A model generated the notes under the pieces. The model worked only from the letters and a program-made list of their open reading frames with translations, was not told the DNA's origin and did no database searches. Below, one piece after another: positions 43,417-50,970 of a stretch of 64,000 nucleotides of DNA; within the stretch, counting starts at the first letter, position 1; each line of letters begins with the position of its first letter. The translations under genes and the position numbers were made by a program. This stretch comes from Spirochaetota bacterium (GTDB lineage: Bacteria > Spirochaetota > Spirochaetia > Treponematales > Treponemataceae): assembly GCA_023443865.1 (NCBI GenBank), contig JAEZST010000006.1, positions 124,001-188,000 on the forward strand, given 5' to 3'.

Positions 43417-44882
43417 TGGAACGACTTTCACGAGCAGTTTTGGTAATTTTCGGCATAACCGGCGATCTTTCGCGCAGAAAATTGCTCCCGGCCCTGTACC
43501 GGCTGGAAAAAAGCGGACTTTTACCCCGCGGATTCCGAATCGTCGGCATCTCCCGAAGGGGAACCGAGGTAACCGACGTTATCGATCTTACCCGCGAGTC
43601 GATCGGAAGCGGGGCCGATGAAGGGGTGCTCAAGAGATTAGGGGACGCCCTTTCCATGGTGGACATGAAAATCGACGATCCCGAGGGGTACGATCCCCTG
43701 GTCCGCAGGCTTCAGGAATTGGAAAGCGAGGCGGGTCAGCCGCTGATCCGCATGTTCTATCTCGCCATTCCCGCGACCCTTTTCGGCACGGTGACCGAGC
43801 GGCTATCCCGCCCAGACATCAACGCGCTCCTGGAAGGAAGGCGGGAAGCCCGGTTTCTCGTGGAAAAGCCCTTCGGTTACGACATGAAATCGGCCCTGGC
43901 CCTGGTGGAAGACCTAAACCGGAGGTTTGACCCCGCCCAGGTGTACCGCATCGACCACTATCTCGCCAAGGAAACCGCCCAGAACATCCTCGCGTTTCGA
44001 TTCGAGAATCCCCTCTTTTGCAAGGCGTGGAACAACCGCCACGTAAGCCACATCATGATTACGGCGTCCGAATCCATCGGGATAGAGGGAAGAACGTCCT
44101 TTTACGAAAACATGGGGGCGCTGCGCGATCTCGTGCAAAGCCACCTTTTGCAATTATTGGCCCTGGTGACCATGAGAAAGCCGCGATCCATGCGCGATTC
44201 GGACATTCACGCGGAGAAGGAGAGAATACTCCAGCGCGTAATGCCGCCCGAGCCGGTCCGAATGCGGGAAGATACCGTACGGGGCCAATACGATACGTAC
44301 CGCGCCGAGACGGGCAAGCCGGACTCGGCGGTGGAAACCTACGCAGCCATGAAACTGACGATAGACGATGACGAATGGCGAGGGGTTCCCGTATTCATTC
44401 GCACGGGGAAGGCGCTTTCCTCCAAGATAACGGAGATTAATATGGTGTTTTCGGGCGATTCCCAAGACGGCAGGCGCAACGTGCTTACCCTGCGGATACA
44501 GCCGAACGAGGGTATCGCAATCGACCTGGTCATCAAGCGGCCCGGATTCGAGGAGGCCGCCGAAGACGTCCAGCTCGACTTCTGTTACCGGGACAAGCTC
44601 GCCCTGGACCACCCGGAAGCCTACGAGAGGGTACTATACGACGCCATGCGCGGCGACCGCACGCTGTTCGCCACCAACGAGGAAGTGCTGCAGTGCTGGC
44701 GGGTAACCGAACCCATTCTCAAGGCATGGAGCGATCCGGCCTTTCCCCTGGAAATATACCCGAAAGGCAGTTGGGGCCCGAAGGCGGCCGATCGGCTGAT
44801 CGAGGGCTCGGGCATTTCCTGGTTCACCGATGCCCACGACGTGTGTCCCCTCCCCCGCGCGCCGTTGCGGGCCAAGGAGTAG
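43416..44882 (+). CDS. zwf: Glucose-6-phosphate 1-dehydrogenase
   Basis: This 488-residue enzyme oxidises glucose-6-phosphate with NADP and supplies NADPH and pentose phosphates. The Rossmann loop is FGITGDLSRRKLLPALY (about 11-27). The substrate signature RIDHYLAKE (about 176-184) keeps the catalytic His and Lys but has Ala where Gly is usual. EKPFGYD, FYENMGALRDLVQSH and WRGVPVFIRTGKAL are further family segments. It is translated in coupling with pgl (TGATG). Its 3' end is 3 bp from the convergent HD-domain gene, and no terminator is obvious. Confidence 0.95.
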   Translation: MERLSRAVLVIFGITGDLSRRKLLPALYRLEKSGLLPRGFRIVGISRRGTEVTDVIDLTRESIGSGADEGVLKRLGDALSMVDMKIDDPEGYDPLVRRLQELESEAGQPLIRMFYLAIPATLFGTVTERLSRPDINALLEGRREARFLVEKPFGYDMKSALALVEDLNRRFDPAQVYRIDHYLAKETAQNILAFRFENPLFCKAWNNRHVSHIMITASESIGIEGRTSFYENMGALRDLVQSHLLQLLALVTMRKPRSMRDSDIHAEKERILQRVMPPEPVRMREDTVRGQYDTYRAETGKPDSAVETYAAMKLTIDDDEWRGVPVFIRTGKALSSKITEINMVFSGDSQDGRRNVLTLRIQPNEGIAIDLVIKRPGFEEAAEDVQLDFCYRDKLALDHPEAYERVLYDAMRGDRTLFATNEEVLQCWRVTEPILKAWSDPAFPLEIYPKGSWGPKAADRLIEGSGISWFTDAHDVCPLPRAPLRAKE

Positions 44883-44885
44883 CCG

Positions 44886-45458
44886 TCAGGCTGAAGGAGG
44901 TCCGGCCAAGCCGAGCGCGTCGGCGGCCGTTCTCATGCCCGCGATGGTTTCGGCGACCAACTCGCCCACTTCCATGCCGAGCATCTCGGCGCCGCGGGCT
45001 ATGACGTTCCGGTCGCAACCGGCGGCGAAGGCCGACGTTTTCCACTTTTTCATGACCGATTTCGGCTCCAGGTCGAGTACGCTCCTCGAGGGCCGCATGA
45101 CCGCCGTCGCGGCGACGAGGCCCGTCAGCTCGTCCACGGCGTAGAGGGCCTTTTCCATGTCGGTCTCGGGCTTTACCTGGTTAACGATACCGTACCCATG
45201 GCTTTCAATGGCCCGAAGCCAGGATTCGGGAAGCCCTTCGCCCCCCAGGAGTTCGCGAACGTGGGCGCAATGCTCGCGCGGGTAGCGCTCGAAATCAATG
45301 TCATGCAACAGTCCCACCGCGCCCCACTCATCGGGATCGCCGCCGTACCGCGCGGCCAAATGCCTCATGGCCGCCTCGACGGTCTCGGAATGCCGCAGCA
45401 AGGTCTCCCCGCCCACGTGCTTGGCGAGGATGGCCCTCGCCCGTTGCCGGTCTATCAT
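44886..45458 (-). CDS. HD-domain metal-dependent phosphohydrolase
   Basis: The gene encodes 190 residues from the ATG at 45458, which has an AAGGAG site 8 nt upstream; the frame is open further but unsupported. The HD fold is shown by LLRHSETVEAAMRHLA (first His), VGLLHDIDFERYP (the HD pair, about 50-54) and RAIESHGYG (third His). A conserved segment YAVDELTGLVAATAVMRPSRS follows and is typical of a widespread family of small HD hydrolases of unknown substrate. It appears monocistronic and converges on zwf. Confidence 0.85.
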   Translation of the reverse strand: MIDRQRARAILAKHVGGETLLRHSETVEAAMRHLAARYGGDPDEWGAVGLLHDIDFERYPREHCAHVRELLGGEGLPESWLRAIESHGYGIVNQVKPETDMEKALYAVDELTGLVAATAVMRPSRSVLDLEPKSVMKKWKTSAFAAGCDRNVIARGAEMLGMEVGELVAETIAGMRTAADALGLAGPPSA

Positions 45459-45525
45459 GTCGTCAGCTCCTTGATGGAAACCATGGTACCCCCGTTTTAT
45501 CGCCGGCGCAAGGAGGGGGAAAGGA

Positions 45526-45554
45526 TTGACCCGCGCGTGAGCAATGCGTACCTT
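45526..45554 (+). promoter_or_regulatory. Promoter of the lemA operon
   Basis: TTGACC (45526-45531), 17-nt spacer, TACCTT (45549-45554). The predicted leader is about 50 nt and carries a strong AGGAGG before the ATG at 45613, unlike the leaderless promoters elsewhere in the window. Confidence 0.55.
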
Positions 45555-45612
45555 ATTATGGACTATTATGAACGAGGCGCCGGAATATCGCCGGCGCGTC
45601 CAGGAGGTTTCG

Positions 45613-46224
45613 ATGAGTAAAGGCACGAAGACGGGGCTTATTGTCCTGGCGATTATCGCCGTTCTCGGCTTCATGGCGTATTCCGCTTTCGTCGGCGCGT
45701 ACAACAACATAGTGACCATGGAAGAAGGCGTTACCGCCCAATGGGGACAGGTGCAAAACGTGTATCAGCGCCGCTCCGACTTAATACCGAATCTGGTGGC
45801 TACCGTAAAGGGATACGCGTCGCACGAGGCCGACGTTTTGGAAAGCGTAACCCAGGCCCGCTCCCGCGTGGGCGGCACCGTAACCGTGTCGGACGACATA
45901 CTCAACGACCCTGAAGCCTTCAAGCGCTACCAGCAGGCGCAAAACGAACTGGGAGGCGCCCTGCAGCGGCTCTTGATGGTTACCGAAAACTATCCCGAAC
46001 TGAAGGCCAACGAAAGCTTCCTCGCACTCCAGGACCAGCTGGAAGGCACGGAAAACCGAATCACGGTGGAGCGAAAGCGCTTCAACGACGCCGTACGGGC
46101 ATACAACACGGCGATCCGCCGCTTCCCGGCGAGCCTGATCGCGAACATGGGCGGCTTTAGGACCAAGGCCTATTTCGAGGCCGACTCGAACGCGCAAAGC
46201 GCGCCGCAGGTATCGTTTGAATGA
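45613..46224 (+). CDS. lemA: LemA family protein
   Basis: This 203-residue protein has one N-terminal membrane helix (about 9-31) and an antiparallel helical domain. Family signatures are MEEGVTAQWGQVQNVYQRRSDLIPNLVATVKGYASHE (in parts, about 38-75), ENYPELKANESFL and ENRITVERKRFNDAVRAYN. LemA proteins are envelope-anchored, with the helical domain probably outside the cytoplasm. Their function is unclear, though they are repeatedly encoded with TPM-domain proteins, as here. The stop overlaps the next ATG by 4 bp, starting a three-gene operon. Confidence 0.95.
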   Translation: MSKGTKTGLIVLAIIAVLGFMAYSAFVGAYNNIVTMEEGVTAQWGQVQNVYQRRSDLIPNLVATVKGYASHEADVLESVTQARSRVGGTVTVSDDILNDPEAFKRYQQAQNELGGALQRLLMVTENYPELKANESFLALQDQLEGTENRITVERKRFNDAVRAYNTAIRRFPASLIANMGGFRTKAYFEADSNAQSAPQVSFE

Positions 46225-46922
46225 AAGCGAAGGAATTAATCAAAAAACTATCCCTCTCCCCTTCCGATTTCGAGAGGATACGGCAGGCCGTAAAGGACGC
46301 GGAAATGAGAACCTCGGGAGAGATCGCCCTGGCCGCGGTCCCCGAAAGCGCGGACTACTCGTTTAGGGAACTCCTCGCGGCGACGCTTTTGGGCGCCGTT
46401 TCCTTCGCGCTTTTGCTTCCCGCTCACGCGAGAATCGAGGCCCTGCTCAACCGCGCGTTCTGGCACGTGCCCGCATGGGCGGTGACCCTGGTTATCGGCG
46501 GATTGCCCTTCCTGTTGGTCGCGGCCTTCTTCCTCGTGGCAAACGTGCCCGCGCTGGACCGTAAGGTCATTCCCGCGGCGGAGAAGACGAAGGCCGTATA
46601 CGGCAGGGCCTTGCGGCACTTCGTGGAAAGCGGGGTTTACGCCACCGAGGGCAGGACCGGCATTCTCATTTTCATCTCCTATATGGAACGGGAAGTTCGG
46701 GTGATCGCCGATACGGGCATTAGCAAAAAGATCGCCCAGGTGGAATGGGACGGCATAGCCAGAACCGTGGCGGAAGGCGTGAAGGCGAATAAGGCGGCGG
46801 ACGCGCTGTGCGAGGCGGTTGCCGATTGCGGCGAATTGCTGGCCCAACACTTCCCCGTCTCGGAAGAAACGCCGGGGAACGAGCTTCCCGACGGGCTGGT
46901 CGTATTGGAGGCAGGCGCATGA
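46221..46922 (+). CDS. TPM-domain membrane protein (first of two)
   Basis: This 233-residue protein begins with a short helical region containing the TPM start (IRQAVKDAEMRTSGEIALAAVP, about 19-40). Two membrane helices follow (about 54-68 and 87-110). The second half of a TPM-like domain follows (ILIFISYMEREVRVIADTGI, then WDGIARTVAEGVKANKAADALCEAV). TPM proteins are linked to photosystem repair in plants and to envelope functions of unknown nature in bacteria. It differs from its downstream neighbour in lacking a signal peptide and in having the helices inserted in the domain. It overlaps lemA and the next TPM gene by 4 bp each. Confidence 0.85.
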   Translation: MKAKELIKKLSLSPSDFERIRQAVKDAEMRTSGEIALAAVPESADYSFRELLAATLLGAVSFALLLPAHARIEALLNRAFWHVPAWAVTLVIGGLPFLLVAAFFLVANVPALDRKVIPAAEKTKAVYGRALRHFVESGVYATEGRTGILIFISYMEREVRVIADTGISKKIAQVEWDGIARTVAEGVKANKAADALCEAVADCGELLAQHFPVSEETPGNELPDGLVVLEAGA

Positions 46923-47695
46923 GGGCGAACCATACCGCGATGAAAAGGACGGCCGCGGCGTTCGCGCTCATCGCGTTCGCGGCGGCCGGCGCGTTCGCCC
47001 TCAAGGTGCCCGCGCTGAACGGGCCGGTCAACGACCTCGCGAACGTGATGTCGGCCAGCGAACGGACGAGCCTCGATACCTATCTCAGGAGCGTCAGCGA
47101 CCAAACCGGCAAGCAAATCGCGGTATTGACCGTGCCTTCCCTCGAGGGCGAATCGCTCGAGGAGTATTCGTTACGCGTCGCCGAAAGCTGGGGCCTCGGT
47201 AAGAAGGGCGAGGACGGGGGCGTTTTGCTCCTGGTCGCCATGGCCGAACGGGCCATTCGGATAGAGGTCGGATACGGTCTTGAGGGATCGCTTACCGACG
47301 CGAAATGCGGCCTGATCATCCGCAACGTGATCGCGCCGCAATTCCGTAACGGGCGTTACGGGCAGGGAATCGCCGAGGCCGCGAGGAATATCGTCGGCAT
47401 CGCGACGGACAACGCGGAAATAGTTTCGCGGAGCGTTCGCGAGGAAAGCCGCAGTTCGTCCGGCGGCGGGATCGGCGGAATCGCGTTCTTCATCATATTC
47501 TTTATCTTCATCCTGCCGCGCTTGCGGGGAAGGGGCATTCTCGGCCCGCTGATCCTCGGGTCCATGCTCTCTTCCGGAAGGCGAAGCTCCTGGTCCGGCG
47601 GCTCCCGCGGCGGTTCCCGCGGCGGCGGCTTCGGGGGAGGCTTCTCCGGCGGCGGCGGCGGCTTCGGCGGCGGCGGCGCTTCCGGCGGCTGGTAG
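46919..47695 (+). CDS. TPM-domain (YgcG-like) secreted/membrane protein with a Gly-rich tail
   Basis: The gene encodes 258 residues from the ATG at 46919, which has GGAGG 7 nt upstream; an internal ATG at 46940 is an alternative. After a signal peptide (about 8-28), the TPM domain (about 30-160) reads VNDLANVMSASERTSLDTYL, KQIAVLTVPS, WGLGKKGEDGGVLLLVA and RIEVGYGLEGSLTD. A membrane helix (about 185-200) and a C-terminal tail of glycine and serine repeats ending GGGGASGGW follow. This is the classic partner of LemA. It is the last gene of the lemA operon, followed by a GC-rich hairpin. Confidence 0.92.
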   Translation: MRANHTAMKRTAAAFALIAFAAAGAFALKVPALNGPVNDLANVMSASERTSLDTYLRSVSDQTGKQIAVLTVPSLEGESLEEYSLRVAESWGLGKKGEDGGVLLLVAMAERAIRIEVGYGLEGSLTDAKCGLIIRNVIAPQFRNGRYGQGIAEAARNIVGIATDNAEIVSRSVREESRSSSGGGIGGIAFFIIFFIFILPRLRGRGILGPLILGSMLSSGRRSSWSGGSRGGSRGGGFGGGFSGGGGGFGGGGASGGW

Positions 47696-47702
47696 GGCAC
47701 AT

Positions 47703-47732
47703 ACCGGGCCCGATCCCGCGTATCGGCCCGGT
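47703..47732. terminator. GC-rich hairpin between convergent genes
   Basis: ACCGGGCCCGAT (47703-47714) pairs with ATCGGCCCGGT (47722-47732) with one bulge. It has no T run, so it is probably a weak terminator or an mRNA 3'-end stabiliser shared by the lemA operon and the acetyltransferase gene. Confidence 0.45.
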
Positions 47733-48229
47733 CAGTCGAGGATCTTGCCGAGCGTCACCACGTCGAGCCAACGGCCGAATTTACGTCCCACTTCTTTATA
47801 GCGGGCGCATTCGGAATAGCCGAGGCGGGAAAAGAGCTTGATGCTCGCCTCGTTTTCCCCGGAGATAATCGCCAATAGGGAGTGTAGTTTTTGGCTACGC
47901 GCAAAGGCTTCGAGCCGTTCTACGATCGCGCGGCCGTAGCCCTTTCCCGTGGCCCGGTGATCCAGATAAATCGTTACCTCAGCGGTCGTGTCGTAGGCTT
48001 CGCGGGTCTTAAACTGGGTCACGATCCCGTACCCGACGAAGGTCTCGCCCTCGAAGACCCCGAAAGACCGGTAGCGGTCCTTTTTGAAAAAAAGGAGGCC
48101 TTCCATTTCCGCCTCGCTAGTCGGGGCGATCTGAAAGGTCGCCGTGGAATTGTCCACGTACCACTGATATATCCGGGCGGCCTCGCCCAGCCATTCGCGC
48201 CGCATTTCCACAATGTCTATTTTTTGCAT
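47732..48229 (-). CDS. GNAT acetyltransferase (phosphinothricin acetyltransferase-like)
   Basis: This 165-residue GCN5-related N-acetyltransferase has the acetyl-CoA pyrophosphate loop in YLDHRATGKGYGRAIVERLEAFA (in parts, about 88-110). The typical ENEASIKLFSRLGYSECARYKEVGRKFGRWLDVV ending (in parts, about 125-160) marks the PAT-like subfamily, which acetylates amino-acid-like substrates such as methionine sulfoximine or phosphinothricin. The natural substrate here is unknown. It follows rsuA by 11 bp, and the GAGGGG that spans the rsuA stop serves as its ribosome binding site, so it is co-transcribed with rsuA. Confidence 0.88.
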   Translation of the reverse strand: MQKIDIVEMRREWLGEAARIYQWYVDNSTATFQIAPTSEAEMEGLLFFKKDRYRSFGVFEGETFVGYGIVTQFKTREAYDTTAEVTIYLDHRATGKGYGRAIVERLEAFARSQKLHSLLAIISGENEASIKLFSRLGYSECARYKEVGRKFGRWLDVVTLGKILD

Positions 48230-48240
48230 ACCATAACCCC

Positions 48241-49059
48241 TCAGGGCGCCGATTCGCCTTCGACGGGGGCGTCATTGCCCACGGCGAGGCGCAGGGCCCG
48301 TATTTCCGATTCCGAAAGCTCGCGATAACCGCCCGGCGGGAGGGCCCGGTCCAAACGCAACGGGCCCATCGATATCCTTCGCAGGGCGACGACCTCGTTT
48401 CCGACGGTCTTAAACATTTTCTTGACCTGATGGTACTTCCCTTCCTGTATGGTGAGCAGTACCGCGTCACGGGGAAAGGAGACGGACGGAACGCCGTCCG
48501 GTCCTTCGGCATCGGCGTCGGAGTCGCCGTTCGACGGCAGGCCCAGGGTCGCGGGAAGGGTCGTATAGCCGTCGTGAAAGGTAACGCCCCGGCCGAACGC
48601 CGCCCGGTATTCCTCGAAGGCGCCTTGCCCTACCGGGTCGCGAAGGCGCGCCTCGTATGTTTTATCCACGCCGGTTTTGGGCGACGTGAGCCGATGGGTG
48701 AGCGGTCCGTCGTTGGTAAGGAGGAGGAGGCCCTCGGTATCGATATCGAGCCGGCCGACGGGATGCAAATCCATGAGGGACCAGGGTTCGCCGAGGAGAT
48801 CCATGACCGTGTCGTGCCCGGGATCGGAAGTCGAGGTGACGACGCCGGAAGGCTTATTGAGCATGAGATAGGCCTTCTCCCGGGGTTTAAAGGCCTTGCC
48901 TTCCCAGGAAAACGAGTCGGTTTCGCTGTCCACGACGGTGCCGGGATCGATTACCGCCGCGCCGTTTACCAGGAAGGCGCGGCTCTTGAGCATACGCTTT
49001 ATGTCCCGGCGCGAACCGAACCCGTTGGAGGCCAAGAGCTTATCTATTCGGCTTTTCAT
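48241..49059 (-). CDS. rsuA: Pseudouridine synthase of the RsuA family
   Basis: This 272-residue protein has an N-terminal S4 RNA-binding domain (about 1-60; RIDKLLASNGFGSRRDIKRML). The catalytic domain contains GRLDIDTEGLLLLTNDG (catalytic Asp about 102), YLMLNKPSGVVTS and EGKYHQVKKMF. RsuA makes pseudouridine 516 in 16S rRNA, and relatives modify other rRNA or tRNA sites. A Ser/Asp/Gly-rich insertion near residues 175-190 is unusual. Its start overlaps the MgtC-family gene by 20 bp, and it precedes the acetyltransferase in an operon. Confidence 0.9.
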   Translation of the reverse strand: MKSRIDKLLASNGFGSRRDIKRMLKSRAFLVNGAAVIDPGTVVDSETDSFSWEGKAFKPREKAYLMLNKPSGVVTSTSDPGHDTVMDLLGEPWSLMDLHPVGRLDIDTEGLLLLTNDGPLTHRLTSPKTGVDKTYEARLRDPVGQGAFEEYRAAFGRGVTFHDGYTTLPATLGLPSNGDSDADAEGPDGVPSVSFPRDAVLLTIQEGKYHQVKKMFKTVGNEVVALRRISMGPLRLDRALPPGGYRELSESEIRALRLAVGNDAPVEGESAP

Positions 49060-49744
49060 TGGACGTGAGATCCATCTTCACGAGGGGACCGACCTCTTTG
49101 AGGGCTTCGAAGAGCGTGCGCACGTCGGTCCGGGCGGGCATGTGAACCCGCAAGGCGATCTTTATGCGGTCCGACGCCATATTTTTTGAAACGTCCATGG
49201 AGTCGGTAGCGATACGCAATCGGTCCAGGGCATGGGCGAGACGGTCATAGTCGAAATAGGGGTCGTCGTACACGAGGAAGAGCGTCTTGATATTGCGGGC
49301 GGGGAAGAATACCTCCTCGAACCGTTCCATTACGACGAGGGTCGCGATCACGGAAACCAGGGTTATGCCCGCGGCCACGTAGGCGCCGAGGCCGAGCGCG
49401 AGCCCCACGGCGGCGGAGACCCAAATGGTAGCGGCGGTGGTAAGCCCCTTGATATTAAAGCCCTGGCGGATAATGGCGCCGCCTCCGAGAAAGCCGATTC
49501 CCGAAACCACCTGCGCGGCGATGCGCGCAGGATCGCCCAGAACGGCTGTTCCCGGAAGGGGCACCGCGCCGTCGAGGGTCAGGTGACCGGAAATCATGAG
49601 GGAACAGAGCATGAGCAAGGTGGAACCCACGCAAATGAGTATGTGGGTTTTCAAGCCGGCGGGCTGTCGGTGCAACTGGCGCTCGAGGCCGAGAAGGAAT
49701 CCGGCCGCGAGGCTCGCTAGGATGCGGATTACGATTGGGTTCAT
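49040..49744 (-). CDS. MgtC/SapB family membrane protein
   Basis: The gene encodes 234 residues from the ATG at 49744. The MgtC domain (about 5-135) has RILASLAAGFLLGLERQ, GLKTHILICVGSTLLML, ARIAAQVVSGIGFLGGGAII and GLTTAATIWVSAAVGLALG, with four to five membrane helices. A soluble ACT-like C-terminal domain follows (about 145-225). MgtC relatives influence Mg2+ and phosphate homeostasis or membrane potential; the role here is unknown. The gene has its own promoter inside the 3' end of the GH105 gene and overlaps rsuA by 20 bp. Confidence 0.93.
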   Translation of the reverse strand: MNPIVIRILASLAAGFLLGLERQLHRQPAGLKTHILICVGSTLLMLCSLMISGHLTLDGAVPLPGTAVLGDPARIAAQVVSGIGFLGGGAIIRQGFNIKGLTTAATIWVSAAVGLALGLGAYVAAGITLVSVIATLVVMERFEEVFFPARNIKTLFLVYDDPYFDYDRLAHALDRLRIATDSMDVSKNMASDRIKIALRVHMPARTDVRTLFEALKEVGPLVKMDLTSNEKPNR

Positions 49745-49753
49745 ACCCCTGCG

Positions 49754-49783
49754 ATTATATCCTTTCGGCCTCCAGGCTTGCAA
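49754..49783 (-). promoter_or_regulatory. Promoter of the mgtC-like/rsuA/GNAT operon within the GH105 coding end
   Basis: Minus strand: TTGCAA (49783-49778), 18-nt spacer, TATAAT (49759-49754, a perfect consensus), then 9 nt to the ATG at 49744. It separates this operon from the sugar-uptake operon although both are on the same strand. Confidence 0.65.
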
Positions 49784-50873
49784 GAATGAACGGCCCGACT
49801 CCCTTGAAATCGTCGGTAACGATCGCTTCCTTCACGTAATAGTCGAAGGAGCCGTCGCGATAGGGGTTTCCGCCCAGGCCCGCCACGCTGCAAATGCCCG
49901 TAAGGTGCAACTTCCCGTCGGCGTCTTCCTCCAATCGGGACCGGACGAGGCCCTCATAGCCGCGTCGCGCCGCCGAAAGGGCGCGTTCCGGATCCTCTGC
50001 GTAGCCGGATCGGGCCGCGCGGAACAGGAAATCGACGAACATGGCGCTCGCGGACGATTCCAGATAATTACGTTCCCGTTTGGGCTGGTCCAGGACCTGG
50101 TACCATAGCCCGCTCTCGCCGTCCTGACAGGAAAGAACGGCCGGAACGAGACGGCGCGCCATGGCGACGAGGGGCGCGCTGAGGTCCCCGAAGCCTCCGT
50201 CGCGGGGGATCCACCGCAACGTGTCCAAAACCGCCATGCAAAACCACCCCATGGCGCGGCCCCAAAAATGGGGAGAACAGCCCGTGGCGGGATTCGCCCA
50301 CAGCTGCTTGCCCGATTCGTCCCAGGCGTGGTACATGAGGCCCGTCGCCGGGTCGCGGGCGTGCTTCTCGACGAGGACGAACTGGTTCACGACGTCGGCG
50401 AAATCCTCGCGGGAGCCGAATTCCGCGGCGTAGCGGGCGTAAAAGGGCCCTTGCATATAAAGCCCGTCAAGCCACATCTGCCAAGGGTAAATCTTCTTGT
50501 GCCAAAAGCCGCCGGTGCGGGTGCGGGGATGCGCGCGCAGCTGATCCCGGAGGGTCTCGATGGCCTTTCGGTATTTTTCCTTGCCCGTCGCCGCGTAAAG
50601 GTCAAAGAGAGCCTTGCCGGGATTGATCTGGTCCAGGTTGAATTCGTCGTCTCGGTACGTGGAGATGGAGCCGTCGTCGCGGATTTTCGAGTCGTACATC
50701 ACGGCGACCCAATCCTTCATCCCGGAATCGCCGAGGGATTCCGCGACGGCCCAAATCGACTGCAGCACGAGACCGTGCTCGTAATGCCACTGCACCTGCT
50801 CGCTCGCGTACCGACTCATGACGGATCGGGCCATCCGCTCGGAGATCCGCGTTTCCCGGTTATTCGTGTCCAT
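49755..50873 (-). CDS. GH105 unsaturated rhamnogalacturonyl/galacturonyl hydrolase
   Basis: This 372-residue (alpha/alpha)6-barrel enzyme resembles YteR/YesR. It adds water to the unsaturated uronic acid left at the non-reducing end by pectin lyases, releasing the uronate. The catalytic Asp is in MWLDGLYM (about 136). Other family segments are GFWHKKIYPWQ, MYHAWDESGKQLWANPATGCSPHFWGRAMGW (in parts) and YLESSASAMFVDFL. No signal peptide is present, so it acts in the cytoplasm on imported oligosaccharides. It is the last gene of the ABC-importer operon, separated from the binding-protein gene by twin hairpins. Confidence 0.93.
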   Translation of the reverse strand: MDTNNRETRISERMARSVMSRYASEQVQWHYEHGLVLQSIWAVAESLGDSGMKDWVAVMYDSKIRDDGSISTYRDDEFNLDQINPGKALFDLYAATGKEKYRKAIETLRDQLRAHPRTRTGGFWHKKIYPWQMWLDGLYMQGPFYARYAAEFGSREDFADVVNQFVLVEKHARDPATGLMYHAWDESGKQLWANPATGCSPHFWGRAMGWFCMAVLDTLRWIPRDGGFGDLSAPLVAMARRLVPAVLSCQDGESGLWYQVLDQPKRERNYLESSASAMFVDFLFRAARSGYAEDPERALSAARRGYEGLVRSRLEEDADGKLHLTGICSVAGLGGNPYRDGSFDYYVKEAIVTDDFKGVGPFILASLEAERI

Positions 50874-50897
50874 AGGGTTTCTCTATCCTTATAAGAA

Positions 50898-50954
50898 GGG
50901 CGTCCGCAACGTAGGCCGGACGCCCTGGAAAAGGCGCGCCGTAGGCCGGCGCGC
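50898..50954 (-). other. Two tandem intercistronic hairpins between the binding-protein and GH105 genes
   Basis: GGGCGTCCG (50898-50906) pairs with CGGACGCCC (50917-50925), and GCGCGCCG (50934-50941) with CGGCGCGC (50947-50954). Both loops share CGTAGGC. No U run follows. Such hairpins after a solute-binding-protein gene usually protect the upstream mRNA and reduce downstream expression, which would give excess binding protein. Confidence 0.65.
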
Positions 50955-50970
50955 GTCGAGCCTCGCGGCG

